This document shows, one piece after another, positions 8,700-17,619 of a DNA stretch of 64,000 bases (position 1 is the first letter of the stretch; each line of letters starts with the position of its first letter). The stretch spans positions 142,595 through 206,594 of the forward strand of contig NZ_AQXF01000003.1 in NCBI RefSeq assembly GCF_000375545.1, read 5' to 3'. Origin of the DNA: Kordiimonas gwangyangensis DSM 19435 = JCM 12864 (GTDB lineage Bacteria > Pseudomonadota > Alphaproteobacteria > Sphingomonadales > Kordiimonadaceae). A program made the position numbers and the translations under genes. The notes beneath the pieces were generated by a model that was not told the origin of the DNA, did no database searches, and worked only from the letters and a program-made list of their open reading frames with translations.

Positions 8700-9752
8700 A
8701 TGAGCGACGCTGAAGCACTGTTTGAAACGCGGGGCAATATCGGCCTCATCACCCTCAATCGCCAGAAGGCGCTGAATAGCCTCACGCACGGCATGTGTGT
8801 TGAGATCAAGCGCCAGCTGGACGAATGGGCTGTCATGCCGTCCGTGCAGGCTGTGCTGGTTGTAGGGGCTGGCGAAAAGGCTTTCTGTGCCGGTGGTGAC
8901 GTGGTGAAAGTGACCCAGTCCTACAAGGCGGGCACGACCGAATGGCGTGATTTCTTCCACGACGAATACCTGATGAACATCGCCATCGCCGAGTTCCCCA
9001 AACCCTATATCAGCCTTGTAGACGGTATCGCCATGGGGGGCGGTGTTGGTGTTTCGATCCCCGGCGACCTCTGGGTCGCGACCGAGAAAACGCTGTTCGC
9101 CATGCCGGAAACTGGCCTTGGCCTGTTCCCTGACGTTGGCGGTGGCTGGTTCCTGCCGCGCCTGCCGGGTGAGACTGGTATGTATCTCGCGCTCACTGGT
9201 GCGCGGATCAAGGCACCGGACCTCTATGCACTGGGTATCGCAAGCCATGTGGTGGCGTCGGATAAGATTGATGACGTCATTGCGGCGTTCGCAGATGCTG
9301 AAATCAAAAGCGTGGATGACGCTCGCGCAACTCTTGACCACTTCCACGCAGACCCAGAACCTGCGCCATTGGCCGAAGTGATGGACGAGATTGACGGCGC
9401 CTTCGCTGGCGTGCGGGTTGAGGAAATCCTGCACACCCTTGAGCTGAATGAGGACGAATGGTCCCAGAAGCAGTTCAAGATCCTCATGAGTAAATCACCA
9501 ACGAGCCTGAAATTGACCTTCGCACAGCTACGGCGCGGTGAGGTGCTCGACAATTTCCGGGACAACATGCGCATGGAATACCGCATGGTGAATCATGTGA
9601 TGCGCGGCACAGACTTTTTTGAAGGTGTGCGGGCGATCCTCGTGGACAAGGACAATACACCGAACTGGAACCCGAACACGCTGGACCGGGTGTCCGATGA
9701 GGACGTTGAGAAATATTTTGCGAATATTGGCGCAGACGAACTGAAGATCTGA
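8700..9752 (+). CDS. 3-hydroxyisobutyryl-CoA hydrolase (enoyl-CoA hydratase family)
   Basis: A 350-aa crotonase-fold protein. The sequence shows LITLNRQKALNSLTHGM, the oxyanion-hole segment GEKAFCAGGDVV (about 60-71) and IAMGGGVGVSIPGDLWVATE. These fit the HIBYL-CoA hydrolase branch, which is about 90 residues longer than ordinary enoyl-CoA hydratases. It would release free 3-hydroxyisobutyrate from its CoA ester, the substrate of the adjacent mmsB product. It starts 3 bp after the acyl-CoA dehydrogenase stop, with AAGGA inside the previous gene, so translation is probably coupled. A separate methacrylyl-CoA hydratase is not present here; a general enoyl-CoA hydratase elsewhere may serve. Confidence 0.88.
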   Translation: MSDAEALFETRGNIGLITLNRQKALNSLTHGMCVEIKRQLDEWAVMPSVQAVLVVGAGEKAFCAGGDVVKVTQSYKAGTTEWRDFFHDEYLMNIAIAEFPKPYISLVDGIAMGGGVGVSIPGDLWVATEKTLFAMPETGLGLFPDVGGGWFLPRLPGETGMYLALTGARIKAPDLYALGIASHVVASDKIDDVIAAFADAEIKSVDDARATLDHFHADPEPAPLAEVMDEIDGAFAGVRVEEILHTLELNEDEWSQKQFKILMSKSPTSLKLTFAQLRRGEVLDNFRDNMRMEYRMVNHVMRGTDFFEGVRAILVDKDNTPNWNPNTLDRVSDEDVEKYFANIGADELKI

Positions 9753-9776
9753 GCCATACCGGGAGGGAAGAGTATC

Positions 9777-10670
9777 ATGACACAGACAATCGCATTTATC
9801 GGCCTTGGCAATATGGGCATGCCCATGTCCAAGAACCTCTTGGGTGCTGGCTACCGCGTATTTGGCTTTGACCTTGTTGCGGCCAATCTGGAAGGTTTTG
9901 CCAAAAGTGGCGGCAAGCCCTTCCGCAGTGTGGAAGAAGTCGTGGCTGAGGCCGACGTGGTCATCACCATGCTGCCCTCGGGCGCCATTGTGAAGAAGGT
10001 CTATACAGACGAGAAGGGAGTGTTCGCAAACGTGAAAGCGGGTGCGCTTCTGATCGATTGCTCCACCATTGATGTGGACACGGCGCGCGAAGTATCCACG
10101 CTTGCCTCTGAGAAAGGCTTTGAGATGGTTGATGCGCCGGTGTCCGGTGGTGTGGGCGGCGCGGCTGCAGGCACACTCGCCTTTATGGTTGGCGGGACGG
10201 CAGAAGCGTTCGAGCGCGCGAAACCGGTGCTTGAGCCCATGGCGGGCAAGATTGTGCATTGTGGCCCGTCCGGCAACGGTCAGGCAGCCAAGGTGTGCAA
10301 CAACATGCTGCTCGCCATCTCCATGATCGGTGTATCGGAAGCGTTCAACCTCGGTCGTGCGCTTGGGCTTGATGATCAGGTCTTTTTTGATGTGGCGTCA
10401 AACGCAAGTGGCCAGTGCTGGTCGCTCACGTCCTATTGCCCGGTGCCGGGCCCTGTGCCCACGTCGCCTGCCAATAACGACTATAAGCCGGGTTTCGCGA
10501 CGACGCTGATGCTCAAGGACCTGCGCCTCGCCATGCAGGCGGTGGAATCTTCCGGCTCCAACACACCGATGGGCGCCAAAGCGGCTGAAATTTACACCGC
10601 GATGGATGAGGCCGGTCACGGCGGTGTCGATTTCTCCGGAGTGCTCAAGCATCTGGCCGGCAAGCTCTAG
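9777..10670 (+). CDS. mmsB: 3-hydroxyisobutyrate dehydrogenase
   Basis: A 297-aa NAD-dependent beta-hydroxyacid dehydrogenase converting 3-hydroxyisobutyrate to methylmalonate semialdehyde, which MmsA then uses. The N-terminal Rossmann motif is FIGLGNMGMPMSKNLL, followed by the substrate loop DAPVSGGVGGAAAGTLAFMVGG and the catalytic-lysine segment GNGQAAKVCNNM. The C-terminal helical domain has the HIBADH-type sequence KDLRLAMQ. GGGAGGG lies about 10 nt before the ATG. It is the last gene of the valine run and is followed by a strong terminator. Confidence 0.94.
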   Translation: MTQTIAFIGLGNMGMPMSKNLLGAGYRVFGFDLVAANLEGFAKSGGKPFRSVEEVVAEADVVITMLPSGAIVKKVYTDEKGVFANVKAGALLIDCSTIDVDTAREVSTLASEKGFEMVDAPVSGGVGGAAAGTLAFMVGGTAEAFERAKPVLEPMAGKIVHCGPSGNGQAAKVCNNMLLAISMIGVSEAFNLGRALGLDDQVFFDVASNASGQCWSLTSYCPVPGPVPTSPANNDYKPGFATTLMLKDLRLAMQAVESSGSNTPMGAKAAEIYTAMDEAGHGGVDFSGVLKHLAGKL

Positions 10671-10694
10671 CTCGCTTCAAGAACACTGAAATGC

Positions 10695-10724
10695 AAAAAG
10701 GGCTGCCAGTGGCAGCCCTTTTTT
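10695..10724 (+). terminator. Rho-independent terminator after mmsB (bidirectional)
   Basis: A perfect GGGCTGCC / GGCAGCCC stem with a 3-nt loop, flanked by five A and six T residues, 24 bp after the mmsB stop. The symmetric A/T flanks let it serve the convergent LuxR-type gene too. Confidence 0.92.
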
Positions 10725-10747
10725 AAACTCAGAACTTATCTTGTTGC

Positions 10748-11470
10748 TCAGCTTGCAGCAGCGTACATCCATTCACCGCGCGGGGCGTGTTTTGGGCTTA
10801 CGTTTCCCGCGGCACCGTAGCGGATAACCGCTTGTGTACGGTTGGAAACGCCAAGCACCTTGAAGATCGCGTGCATGTGAGCTTTCACCGTACCTTCAGC
10901 AATCGACAGGCGCGCAGCGATCTCTTTGTTGGGAAGGCCATCGGCTGCCATCGACAGAATTTGCTTCTGACGATAGGACAAACGACCGAGATCGATGCTG
11001 TCAATTGCCGGGCGGCTGGGGGCCTGAGTTTCACGGAAGGTTTCAAACTCGTGCTTCAGCGCGCTGCGGACGTCTGGACGGGAAGGCTTGTTCGCGACCG
11101 AACCAAATCCATCAAGTGGCAGCTTGAGGGCGCGGCGGATTGCCGTCACCATCTGGCCTACGCTGGCGTTCCGGAGCACGGTCACAACATTGCCGGTATC
11201 GCCAATGTTTTGGCCTTCGCGGTCGAGAATGGCAACAACGGCTGCATCGGGGTACAGCCGCTGAACGAGGCGAAGACAATCGGCACCATCACTGCCAAGG
11301 CTGGATGGGTGAACGACGATCAGGGACAGCTTGTCGTGGCTTGCGGTCTTGGCCAGAAACTCATGCTGGCTTCCGGCTTCCATGATTTCACCAAAGTTAC
11401 TGGATACAGAGATCACTTCCTTCATGGAAAGGCGGATCAGTTCTTCACCGTCGACAATTAAAGCTTTCAT
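10748..11470 (-). CDS. LuxR/NarL-type regulator with degenerate receiver domain
   Basis: A 240-aa two-domain protein. The start at 11470 (MKALIVDG) has AGGAAG 6-7 nt upstream, so the longer frame to 11536 is not needed. The N-terminal receiver-like domain (1-115) lacks key residues: the acidic pair is DG instead of DD/DE, the phospho-acceptor Asp is replaced by His (VVHPSSLGSDG, H54), and the conserved Lys near residue 100 is replaced. The C-terminal LuxR helix-turn-helix is intact: LSYRQKQILSMAADGLPNKE, then EGTVKAHMHAIFKVLGVSNR. It probably binds DNA without phospho-relay control. It is divergent from the AST operon and convergent with the valine operon; either could be a target. Confidence 0.88.
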   Translation of the reverse strand: MKALIVDGEELIRLSMKEVISVSSNFGEIMEAGSQHEFLAKTASHDKLSLIVVHPSSLGSDGADCLRLVQRLYPDAAVVAILDREGQNIGDTGNVVTVLRNASVGQMVTAIRRALKLPLDGFGSVANKPSRPDVRSALKHEFETFRETQAPSRPAIDSIDLGRLSYRQKQILSMAADGLPNKEIAARLSIAEGTVKAHMHAIFKVLGVSNRTQAVIRYGAAGNVSPKHAPRGEWMYAAAS

Positions 11471-11684
11471 TTCGCACTTCCTCGCTGTTGCTTTTCGTCC
11501 CGTTGACCTTTTCGGTTCTCTCTTAGGACAAATCAAAATATGGTCCTCCTCATGCTTGTTTTGAAAAATTGTGAAAAAAGATTAGCACCAAGGTGTTTGA
11601 ACTTTGGTCGAATGCGATGAAACGAGCGGCGGATGCGATGAAATTCGCGGGTTTCTGCGGTTTATCCCGGAAGTTTACCTGCCC

Positions 11685-11713
11685 TTGACGCAGGTGGTCA
11701 CCTCCCTTACTCC
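11685..11713 (+). promoter_or_regulatory. Candidate promoter of the AST operon with internal dyad
   Basis: TTGACG (11685-11690) is followed after 17 bp by TACTCC (11708-11713), a good -35 with a weak -10, giving a leader of about 45 nt before the M20 gene. The spacer holds the dyad AGGTG-N2-CACCT (11692-11703), which could be an operator. The divergent region 11471-11767 shows nothing else clear. Confidence 0.35.
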
Positions 11714-11767
11714 TCAGGGGTGAAACCGCATCCTCGCGGATCGCAATAAAATCAGAACGGAGTTCCC

Positions 11768-13036
11768 ATGTCCGCCACTTTTGCCGACCTCAAGAACCAG
11801 CCCGACGTTCAAAGCGCACTGAGTGGCATTGACGCCCGGCAGCAGCAAATGGTGGACACCGTGCTGGCATGGTCGCGCGTCAATAGTGGTAGCCGGAATC
11901 TGGGCGGCCTTGACGAGATGGAGCGACTGATCCTCGATGCGTTCAAGGTGCTGTCGCCAGAGGTGGAGCTGATTGACCTTGACGACGGCGAAGCGGTCAA
12001 CGAGGCAGGTGAAGTGGTCACGGTTAAAAACGGCCGCACGATCCGGCTGTTCAAACGCCCGACCGCCAACCGCAAGGTGCTGATGACGGGCCATACTGAT
12101 ACGGTCTTTGCGCTTGATCACAAATTTCAGGAACCGGTCTGGCTTGATGACAACACCATCAATGGTCCCGGTGTGGCGGACATGAAGGGCGGTATCATCG
12201 TCATCCTCAATGCGCTGATGGCGTTTGAAGAGACGGCGCTTGCACAGAATGTGGGTTGGGAAATCCTGCTGTCGCCGGACGAGGAAACAGGCTCACTCGC
12301 GAGCGCTAAAATTTTGGCGGAGCGCGCCAAGGCGGCCGATATTGGCCTGACATATGAGCCAGCGCTTGCCGACGGCACGCTTGCCGGCGCGCGCAAGGGC
12401 AGTGGTAATTACACCCTTGTGGTGCGTGGCAAAGCTGCGCATGCAGGGCGGGAATTCTTTAATGGCCGCAATGCGGTTGTTGCTCTATCGAGCATGATCA
12501 CGGCCCTCGCGTCGCTTACGGGCGAACGTGAGGACATGACGGTCAACCCAGCCGTAATAAAAGGTGGTGTTGCGCCCAACGTGGTGCCTGACATGGCATG
12601 GTGCCGCTTCAATGTACGCCTCAAGGAACCAGAACACGCCGAGTATTTTGAGCGTAAAGTGCGCGAGATTGTGGCGGCATGGGACGGCGTGGATCGCTAC
12701 ACCGTCACGCTTCATGGCGGCATCAATAGGCCCCCCAAAGCCCTGTCTGACGCCAACATCATGTTAATGGAGGCGATCAAGGCTTGTGGTGCCGAGCTTG
12801 GCATCAAGGTAGACTATGTGCCGACAGGTGGTTGCTGCGAAGGTAACAACCTTGCTGCGGCAGGCTTGCCGAATGTGGACACGCTTGGTGTTCGTGGCGG
12901 TATGATCCATAGCGCAGATGAATTTGTCTGTGTGGACAGTTTCAAAGAAAGAGCTAAGCTGTCTGCACTGATTCTTATGGCTTTCGCGAGCGGTCAACTC
13001 GACGACGTTGTGAAAGCCAAGGGACGAGACGCGTAG
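11768..13036 (+). CDS. M20-family metallohydrolase heading the AST operon
   Basis: A 422-aa cytoplasmic zinc hydrolase of the M20 / carboxypeptidase-G2-like type. Zinc-binding segments are MTGHTDTVFALDH, GPGVADMKGGIIVI, LSPDEETGSLAS (Glu-Glu pair) and a C-terminal GMIHSADEFVC; the dimerisation-domain motif is KAAHAGREFFNGRNAV. GGAG lies 6 nt before the ATG. It is 100 bp ahead of astA and on the same strand as astA-astD-astB. AstE (succinylglutamate desuccinylase) is normally an M14-type enzyme and is missing here. An M20 amidohydrolase of the type that cleaves acyl-glutamate bonds could take that step. This is inference from context; the family call is firm. Confidence 0.85.
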   Translation: MSATFADLKNQPDVQSALSGIDARQQQMVDTVLAWSRVNSGSRNLGGLDEMERLILDAFKVLSPEVELIDLDDGEAVNEAGEVVTVKNGRTIRLFKRPTANRKVLMTGHTDTVFALDHKFQEPVWLDDNTINGPGVADMKGGIIVILNALMAFEETALAQNVGWEILLSPDEETGSLASAKILAERAKAADIGLTYEPALADGTLAGARKGSGNYTLVVRGKAAHAGREFFNGRNAVVALSSMITALASLTGEREDMTVNPAVIKGGVAPNVVPDMAWCRFNVRLKEPEHAEYFERKVREIVAAWDGVDRYTVTLHGGINRPPKALSDANIMLMEAIKACGAELGIKVDYVPTGGCCEGNNLAAAGLPNVDTLGVRGGMIHSADEFVCVDSFKERAKLSALILMAFASGQLDDVVKAKGRDA

Positions 13037-13136
13037 GAGGAGATAAGAGGCGCGTTTCTCTCCCTTCATGGCCGTGCGGCCATGAGGCAACCGGGGCCCT
13101 CACATGCTGCCCGGATCTAAAAATGAGGAATAACTC

Positions 13137-14192
13137 ATGTTTGTGGTGCGACCAGCACGATTGCAAGATCTTGATGGATTGCAGGCGCTTGCCCGCAAGA
13201 CAGGAACGGGGCTTACGACCCTGCCTGATCACCGACCAACCCTGGAGGCCAAAATCAAGGCGTCCATCAAGGCCTTCGAGGCCCCCCCAGCATCCGACCA
13301 GCAAAACAGCTATCTTCTGATCCTTGAAGACCTCAAGACCGGTAAAGTAGCCGGGACAAGTGCGCTGATCGTGGGCCTTGGCCTCGATAAGCCCTTCTAT
13401 AGCTACCGCCTGCTGCATATCACACAGGTGAGCCACGAGCCGGAGATGCGTGTCGATACCGAAATCATGCAGCTGTCGAACGATTTCATTGGCGCGACCG
13501 AAGTGGCAACTCTGTTCCTTGACCCGGATTACCGCATAGGCAAGCTGGGCAAGCTGCTCGCGAAGTCACGGTATATGTTCATTGGGGCGCATCCTGATCG
13601 TTTCTCTAATCAGTTGATCGCGGAAATCCGTGGCTGGGTGGATGAAGACCACCACTCGCCCTTCTGGGAAGCCATCGGGCGCCATTTCTTTGGCATGAGC
13701 TTCAAGGAAGCGGACGAGATCAACGGTCGTGGCAACAGCCAGTTCATCGCCGACCTGATGCCCAAGTTCCCGATTTATACCTCATTGTTGCCAGAGGCTG
13801 CGCGCGAAGTGATCGGCAAACCGCATGACGGTGCCCGCCCGGCAATCCGCCTCCTTGAGAAGGAAGGATTCCGTTTCTCAGGCGCGGTAGATATTTTTGA
13901 TGGTGGCCCGGAGATGGAGGTCCATAAACGAGACTTGTGGACCGCGCGCGAGAGCGTGGAAACGACCATCGGTGGCCTTGTTGACGGTGGTGGACAGGAA
14001 CCAACGCACCTGGTTGCCAACCCGTCGATCGAGAACTTCCGTGTCGTGCTCACGAATGTGGTGGACGGTTCAAGCGGTGTCTGGATGCCGAAAGCGGCTG
14101 CTGAGGCGCTTGAGCTCAAGGAAGGAGACGCTGTGCGTTATTGCTTGCTCGAGCAGCCGAAACCGGAAACCGAGACAGGAGCCGACGCATGA
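13137..14192 (+). CDS. astA: Arginine N-succinyltransferase
   Basis: A 351-aa enzyme that transfers succinyl from succinyl-CoA to arginine, step 1 of the AST pathway for arginine use as carbon and nitrogen source. The N-terminus FVVRPARLQDLDGLQALAR is typical of AstA, and the middle has RGWVDEDHHSPFWEAIGRHF and GNSQFIADLMPKFPIYTSLL, both strongly diagnostic. Length equals the family's. GAGGAA precedes the ATG by about 7 nt. Its stop overlaps the astD start as ATGA, so the two are translationally coupled. Confidence 0.95.
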   Translation: MFVVRPARLQDLDGLQALARKTGTGLTTLPDHRPTLEAKIKASIKAFEAPPASDQQNSYLLILEDLKTGKVAGTSALIVGLGLDKPFYSYRLLHITQVSHEPEMRVDTEIMQLSNDFIGATEVATLFLDPDYRIGKLGKLLAKSRYMFIGAHPDRFSNQLIAEIRGWVDEDHHSPFWEAIGRHFFGMSFKEADEINGRGNSQFIADLMPKFPIYTSLLPEAAREVIGKPHDGARPAIRLLEKEGFRFSGAVDIFDGGPEMEVHKRDLWTARESVETTIGGLVDGGGQEPTHLVANPSIENFRVVLTNVVDGSSGVWMPKAAAEALELKEGDAVRYCLLEQPKPETETGADA

Positions 14193-15667
14193 CACATTTC
14201 ATCGCAGGTGTTTGGACCCCAGGCCTTGGGGATGAATTCCGCTCAGTCGATCCATCAAATACTCAGGCCATCTGGTCCGGCCATGAAGCAACGGCCGCAC
14301 AGGTTGAACAGGCTGTTGATGCGGCCAAAGCTGCATTTGACGGCTGGGTGATGACCCCGTTTGAAGGCCGGGTCAAAATCGTACGCAAGTACGGCGAGCT
14401 TCTGGTGGCACACAAGGATGAGCTGGCGAAGCTGATCGCGCAGGACGCCGGCAAAACCCTGTGGGATGCCACCGGTGAAGCAACAGCCATGGCCAACAAG
14501 ATCGAAATCTCCCTGAAAGCTTATTCTGAGCGCACAGGCTTCAAGGAATCGGTCAATGGCGCCATCCGCTCAAAGCTTGCACATCGTGCGCACGGTGTGA
14601 TGGCTGTGTTTGGCCCCTATAACTTCCCGGGCCATCTGCCGAACGGCCATATCGTGCCCGCGCTGATCGCAGGCAATACGATTGTGTTCAAGCCGAGCGA
14701 GCAGACGCCGGCAGTCGCCGAACTGATGGTGAAAATCTGGGACGAAGCCGGGCTACCTAAAGGTGTATTGAACCTTGTTCAAGGTGGCCGCGAAACTGGC
14801 GCAGCACTTGTGGGAGCTTCAGGTATTGATGGCCTGCTGTTCACGGGTAGTGCGCGTACGGGGCTTGCCATCTCTCGCCAGCTTGTGGAGCGACCTGAGG
14901 TTATCCAGGCGCTTGAGATGGGTGGCAACAACCCGCTCATTGTTCATGAGGTGGATGACAAACGCGCGGCGGCGCTGATCACTGTGCTTTCCGCCTTCAT
15001 CAGCTCTGGCCAGCGCTGCACCTGCGCCCGCCGCCTGATTGTGCCTGATGGCGCAGCGGGTGACGCCTTTGTGGACGAGCTTCTGCATGTGATGGACGGT
15101 ATCACTGTGGGCGCGTGGGACGACAAGGAGCAAGCCTTCATGGGGCCGCTCGTCAGTGCCCATGCCGCGTCGCAGGTGCTTGCAGCACAGGATATGCTTC
15201 TCCAGAATGGCGGCTTAGCCTTGCGCAAGTGCGAGAGGCTTGAGCGCGGCGACGCGTTCGTCACGCCGGGCTTGATTGATGTGACAGCGGTGCAGAACCG
15301 GACGGACGAAGAAGTGTTCGGCCCTATGCTTCAGCTCATTCGTGTTACGGACTTTGATGAGGCCATCAAGGAAGCCAATAACACCCGCTTTGGCCTTGCA
15401 TCCGGCCTCCTGTCCGATAGTCGTGCGCTTTATGACGCCTTCTATCCGCGTGCGCGAGCGGGCATTGTGAACTGGAATCAGCAACTGACTGGTGCGGCAT
15501 CAACGGCTCCTTTCGGCGGTATTGGCCTCTCCGGCAACCATCGCCCGAGCGCTTATTATGCAGCGGATTACTGCGCCTATGGTGTCGCCACTATGGAGCA
15601 GGCAGACGGTAAAGTGGTCGTGGGCGCTTTGCCTGCGGGTCTTAAGGTTCGTGAGGGAGACGCATGA
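14189..15667 (+). CDS. astD: Succinylglutamate-semialdehyde dehydrogenase
   Basis: A 492-aa NAD-dependent aldehyde dehydrogenase, step 4 of the AST pathway (N-succinylglutamate semialdehyde to N-succinylglutamate). The start at 14189 (MTHFIAGVW) overlaps the astA stop and has AGGAG upstream; the longer frame from 14141 lies inside astA. Signatures are FGPYNFPGHLPNGHIVPALI, LEMGGNNPLIV and the catalytic cysteine in SSGQRCTCARR (C277). The last 4 bp overlap astB. AstC, which should produce the semialdehyde, is not encoded in the window, so a general acetylornithine-type aminotransferase elsewhere must supply it. Confidence 0.94.
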   Translation: MTHFIAGVWTPGLGDEFRSVDPSNTQAIWSGHEATAAQVEQAVDAAKAAFDGWVMTPFEGRVKIVRKYGELLVAHKDELAKLIAQDAGKTLWDATGEATAMANKIEISLKAYSERTGFKESVNGAIRSKLAHRAHGVMAVFGPYNFPGHLPNGHIVPALIAGNTIVFKPSEQTPAVAELMVKIWDEAGLPKGVLNLVQGGRETGAALVGASGIDGLLFTGSARTGLAISRQLVERPEVIQALEMGGNNPLIVHEVDDKRAAALITVLSAFISSGQRCTCARRLIVPDGAAGDAFVDELLHVMDGITVGAWDDKEQAFMGPLVSAHAASQVLAAQDMLLQNGGLALRKCERLERGDAFVTPGLIDVTAVQNRTDEEVFGPMLQLIRVTDFDEAIKEANNTRFGLASGLLSDSRALYDAFYPRARAGIVNWNQQLTGAASTAPFGGIGLSGNHRPSAYYAADYCAYGVATMEQADGKVVVGALPAGLKVREGDA

Positions 15668-17001
15668 TGGCGTGGCGCGAAGCAAATTTTGACGGCATCG
15701 TGGGGCCGACCCACAACTATGCGGGTCTCTCGTATGGGAACGTGGCATCGGCCAGCAACAAGGGCCTCGTGGCGAACCCGCGTGAAGGTGCGCTGCAGGG
15801 ACTAGATAAAGCTCAGCACTTGATGGGCCTTGGCATGATGCAGGGGGTGTTACCGCCGCATGACCGACCAAGCCTTCATGCCCTTCGGGCACATGGTTTT
15901 ACGGGCAGTGACCGTGACATGCTGGCAAAAGCGTGGGAGACGAGCCCGGCACTTGTGGCCAACCTCACATCATCAGCGACCATGTGGACCGCAAATGCGG
16001 CTACCATCTCACCCTCGCCAGACACCGCAGACGGCCGTACTCACTTCACGCCCGCGAACCTCGCGGCCATGTATCACCGGTCAATCGAATGGCCTGTGAC
16101 ATCGCGCGTGCTCAAGGCGATTTTCCCGGAAGGGGAGCGTTTTGCGCACCATGATGCGCTTGAGGGTGGTACCCACATGGGTGACGAGGGCGCGGCAAAC
16201 CATAACCGCTTCTGTGCGGACTATGGCGATGAAGGCGTGGCGCTCTTTGTATACGGTCGTGGTGCTTTCGAGAAAGCGGACGACTTGATATTCCCTGGTC
16301 GCCAAACGCTTGAAGCCAGCCGCGCAGTCGCGCGCCAACATGGCTTGTCGCCCAAGAAAGCGCTGTTTGTGCGCCAGAACCCGGCGGCCATTAACGCGGG
16401 CGCCTTCCATAACGACGTGGTGGCGGTCTCGAACCGGAACGTTTTCTTCTATCATGAAGACGCGTTTGTGAACCCGGACCAGTTGGAGCGGGATATTCTT
16501 GGCGCTATTGGTGACGTTGAAATGCGGTTCATCAGGGTACCGAAGGCGCATGTGCCGCTTGCGGACGCGGTGAAAAGCTATCTGTTCAACAGCCAGCTTA
16601 TATCCAGCCCGCACCGGGAAGGCATGACGCTTATCCTACCGGGTGAAGTGGCCGAAACACCCAGCACAAAGGCGTATGTGGATAGCCTGATTGCGTCCGG
16701 TGGTGCTATCACGCACGCGGATTATCTGGATGTTCGGCAAAGCATGCGCAATGGCGGTGGGCCCGCGTGCCTCAGGCTCAGGGTCGCACTTTCAGACGAT
16801 GATGTGAACGGCCTTGGGGCGAATGCTATACTGAATGCGGGTCTTGTCACCGAGCTGCAGGCGTGGGTTCGCAAACACTACAGGGACCGTGTCATGCCGG
16901 AAGACCTGGGTGATCCGCTTCTGATGGAAGAAAGTTTTGCCGCGCTTGATGACCTGACACAGATCCTCAAGCTGGGCAGCGTTTACGATTTCCAGAACTG
17001 A
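15664..17001 (+). CDS. astB: N-succinylarginine dihydrolase
   Basis: A 445-aa enzyme that hydrolyses succinylarginine to succinylornithine, CO2 and two ammonia (step 2). The N-terminus EANFDGIVGPTHNYAGLSYG is the AstB signature; TSSATMWTANAATISPS, HDALEGGTHMGDEGAANH and QNPAAINAGAFHNDVVAVSN follow, with the catalytic His/Glu/Cys set of the amidinotransferase-like fold (GGPACLRLRV near the C-terminus holds the Cys). It overlaps astD by 4 bp and is the last gene of the operon. No terminator is visible before the convergent PAS gene 10 bp on. Confidence 0.95.
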   Translation: MMAWREANFDGIVGPTHNYAGLSYGNVASASNKGLVANPREGALQGLDKAQHLMGLGMMQGVLPPHDRPSLHALRAHGFTGSDRDMLAKAWETSPALVANLTSSATMWTANAATISPSPDTADGRTHFTPANLAAMYHRSIEWPVTSRVLKAIFPEGERFAHHDALEGGTHMGDEGAANHNRFCADYGDEGVALFVYGRGAFEKADDLIFPGRQTLEASRAVARQHGLSPKKALFVRQNPAAINAGAFHNDVVAVSNRNVFFYHEDAFVNPDQLERDILGAIGDVEMRFIRVPKAHVPLADAVKSYLFNSQLISSPHREGMTLILPGEVAETPSTKAYVDSLIASGGAITHADYLDVRQSMRNGGGPACLRLRVALSDDDVNGLGANAILNAGLVTELQAWVRKHYRDRVMPEDLGDPLLMEESFAALDDLTQILKLGSVYDFQN

Positions 17002-17010
17002 GTGAAATAT

Positions 17011-17619
17011 CTACTGCGGGGTGCCAGCGTTATCGTTGACACCCTGCGGCCCCGATGCCGGAACACCGGCGCCGATATCAAAGAAGCGTCGCTCCACAAG
17101 CTTGGCGCGTTTGAAATCGACCTTGCCGAACTCTGCTTCCATGGCTTCGCCTTCAATCAGGAAGCCGGTGCCTACAAAATAGCGAACGTGATGGAATGGG
17201 TCCAGAAGCGGCAACTGAATGGTGCGATAGATAAAAGGCTTGTCGGCGAAGTTGATCATCGAGCGCGTGATAAGGCCGGCACAAGGATGGTCGCGCAGCG
17301 CTTGATAATAGCGCCGTTCGTCATGCACCAGTTCAGGTGGCGTCATGTCAAAAATGTTTTTGCCGGTCATGTCGAGGCCGATCAGGCGATCAAGGATGGT
17401 GCCGGATTGAACGACGACGAGAGCATCATTGCCGTACCATTCGCTCAGAAATACCTCAGGCAATGAGCCGTTGATACGCGCCGACGAGAAGTCGGACCGT
17501 TTTGGGCAAACCTCGCCATCGGGCCGAGGAAGATTCAGCCAGAAGCGAACCAACTCCTGCGTTGCTTTGGAGTGGTGCAGTGTTTCCAACACGCTTTTCA
17601 TCAACACTGTGGCCTTCAC
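17011..17619 (-). CDS. PAS-domain protein of the PAS_5 type
   Basis: A 202-aa soluble protein. I take the GTG at 17619, with GGAG 5 nt upstream; ATG at 17601 is the alternative. The sequence ATQELVRFWLNLPRP, then LPEVFLSEWYGNDALVVVQSG, GLDMTGKNIFDMTPP and RYFVGTGFLIEG has the pattern of the alphaproteobacterial PAS_5 family of stand-alone PAS proteins, whose role is not established. No output domain or membrane segment is present. It converges on astB, with 9 bp between them. Confidence 0.72.
   Translation of the reverse strand: MKATVLMKSVLETLHHSKATQELVRFWLNLPRPDGEVCPKRSDFSSARINGSLPEVFLSEWYGNDALVVVQSGTILDRLIGLDMTGKNIFDMTPPELVHDERRYYQALRDHPCAGLITRSMINFADKPFIYRTIQLPLLDPFHHVRYFVGTGFLIEGEAMEAEFGKVDFKRAKLVERRFFDIGAGVPASGPQGVNDNAGTPQ

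Noticed and set aside
17002-17466. 154-codon plus-strand frame opposite the PAS gene
   Set aside because: It is the shadow of the PAS_5-type gene on the other strand and has no recognisable product.
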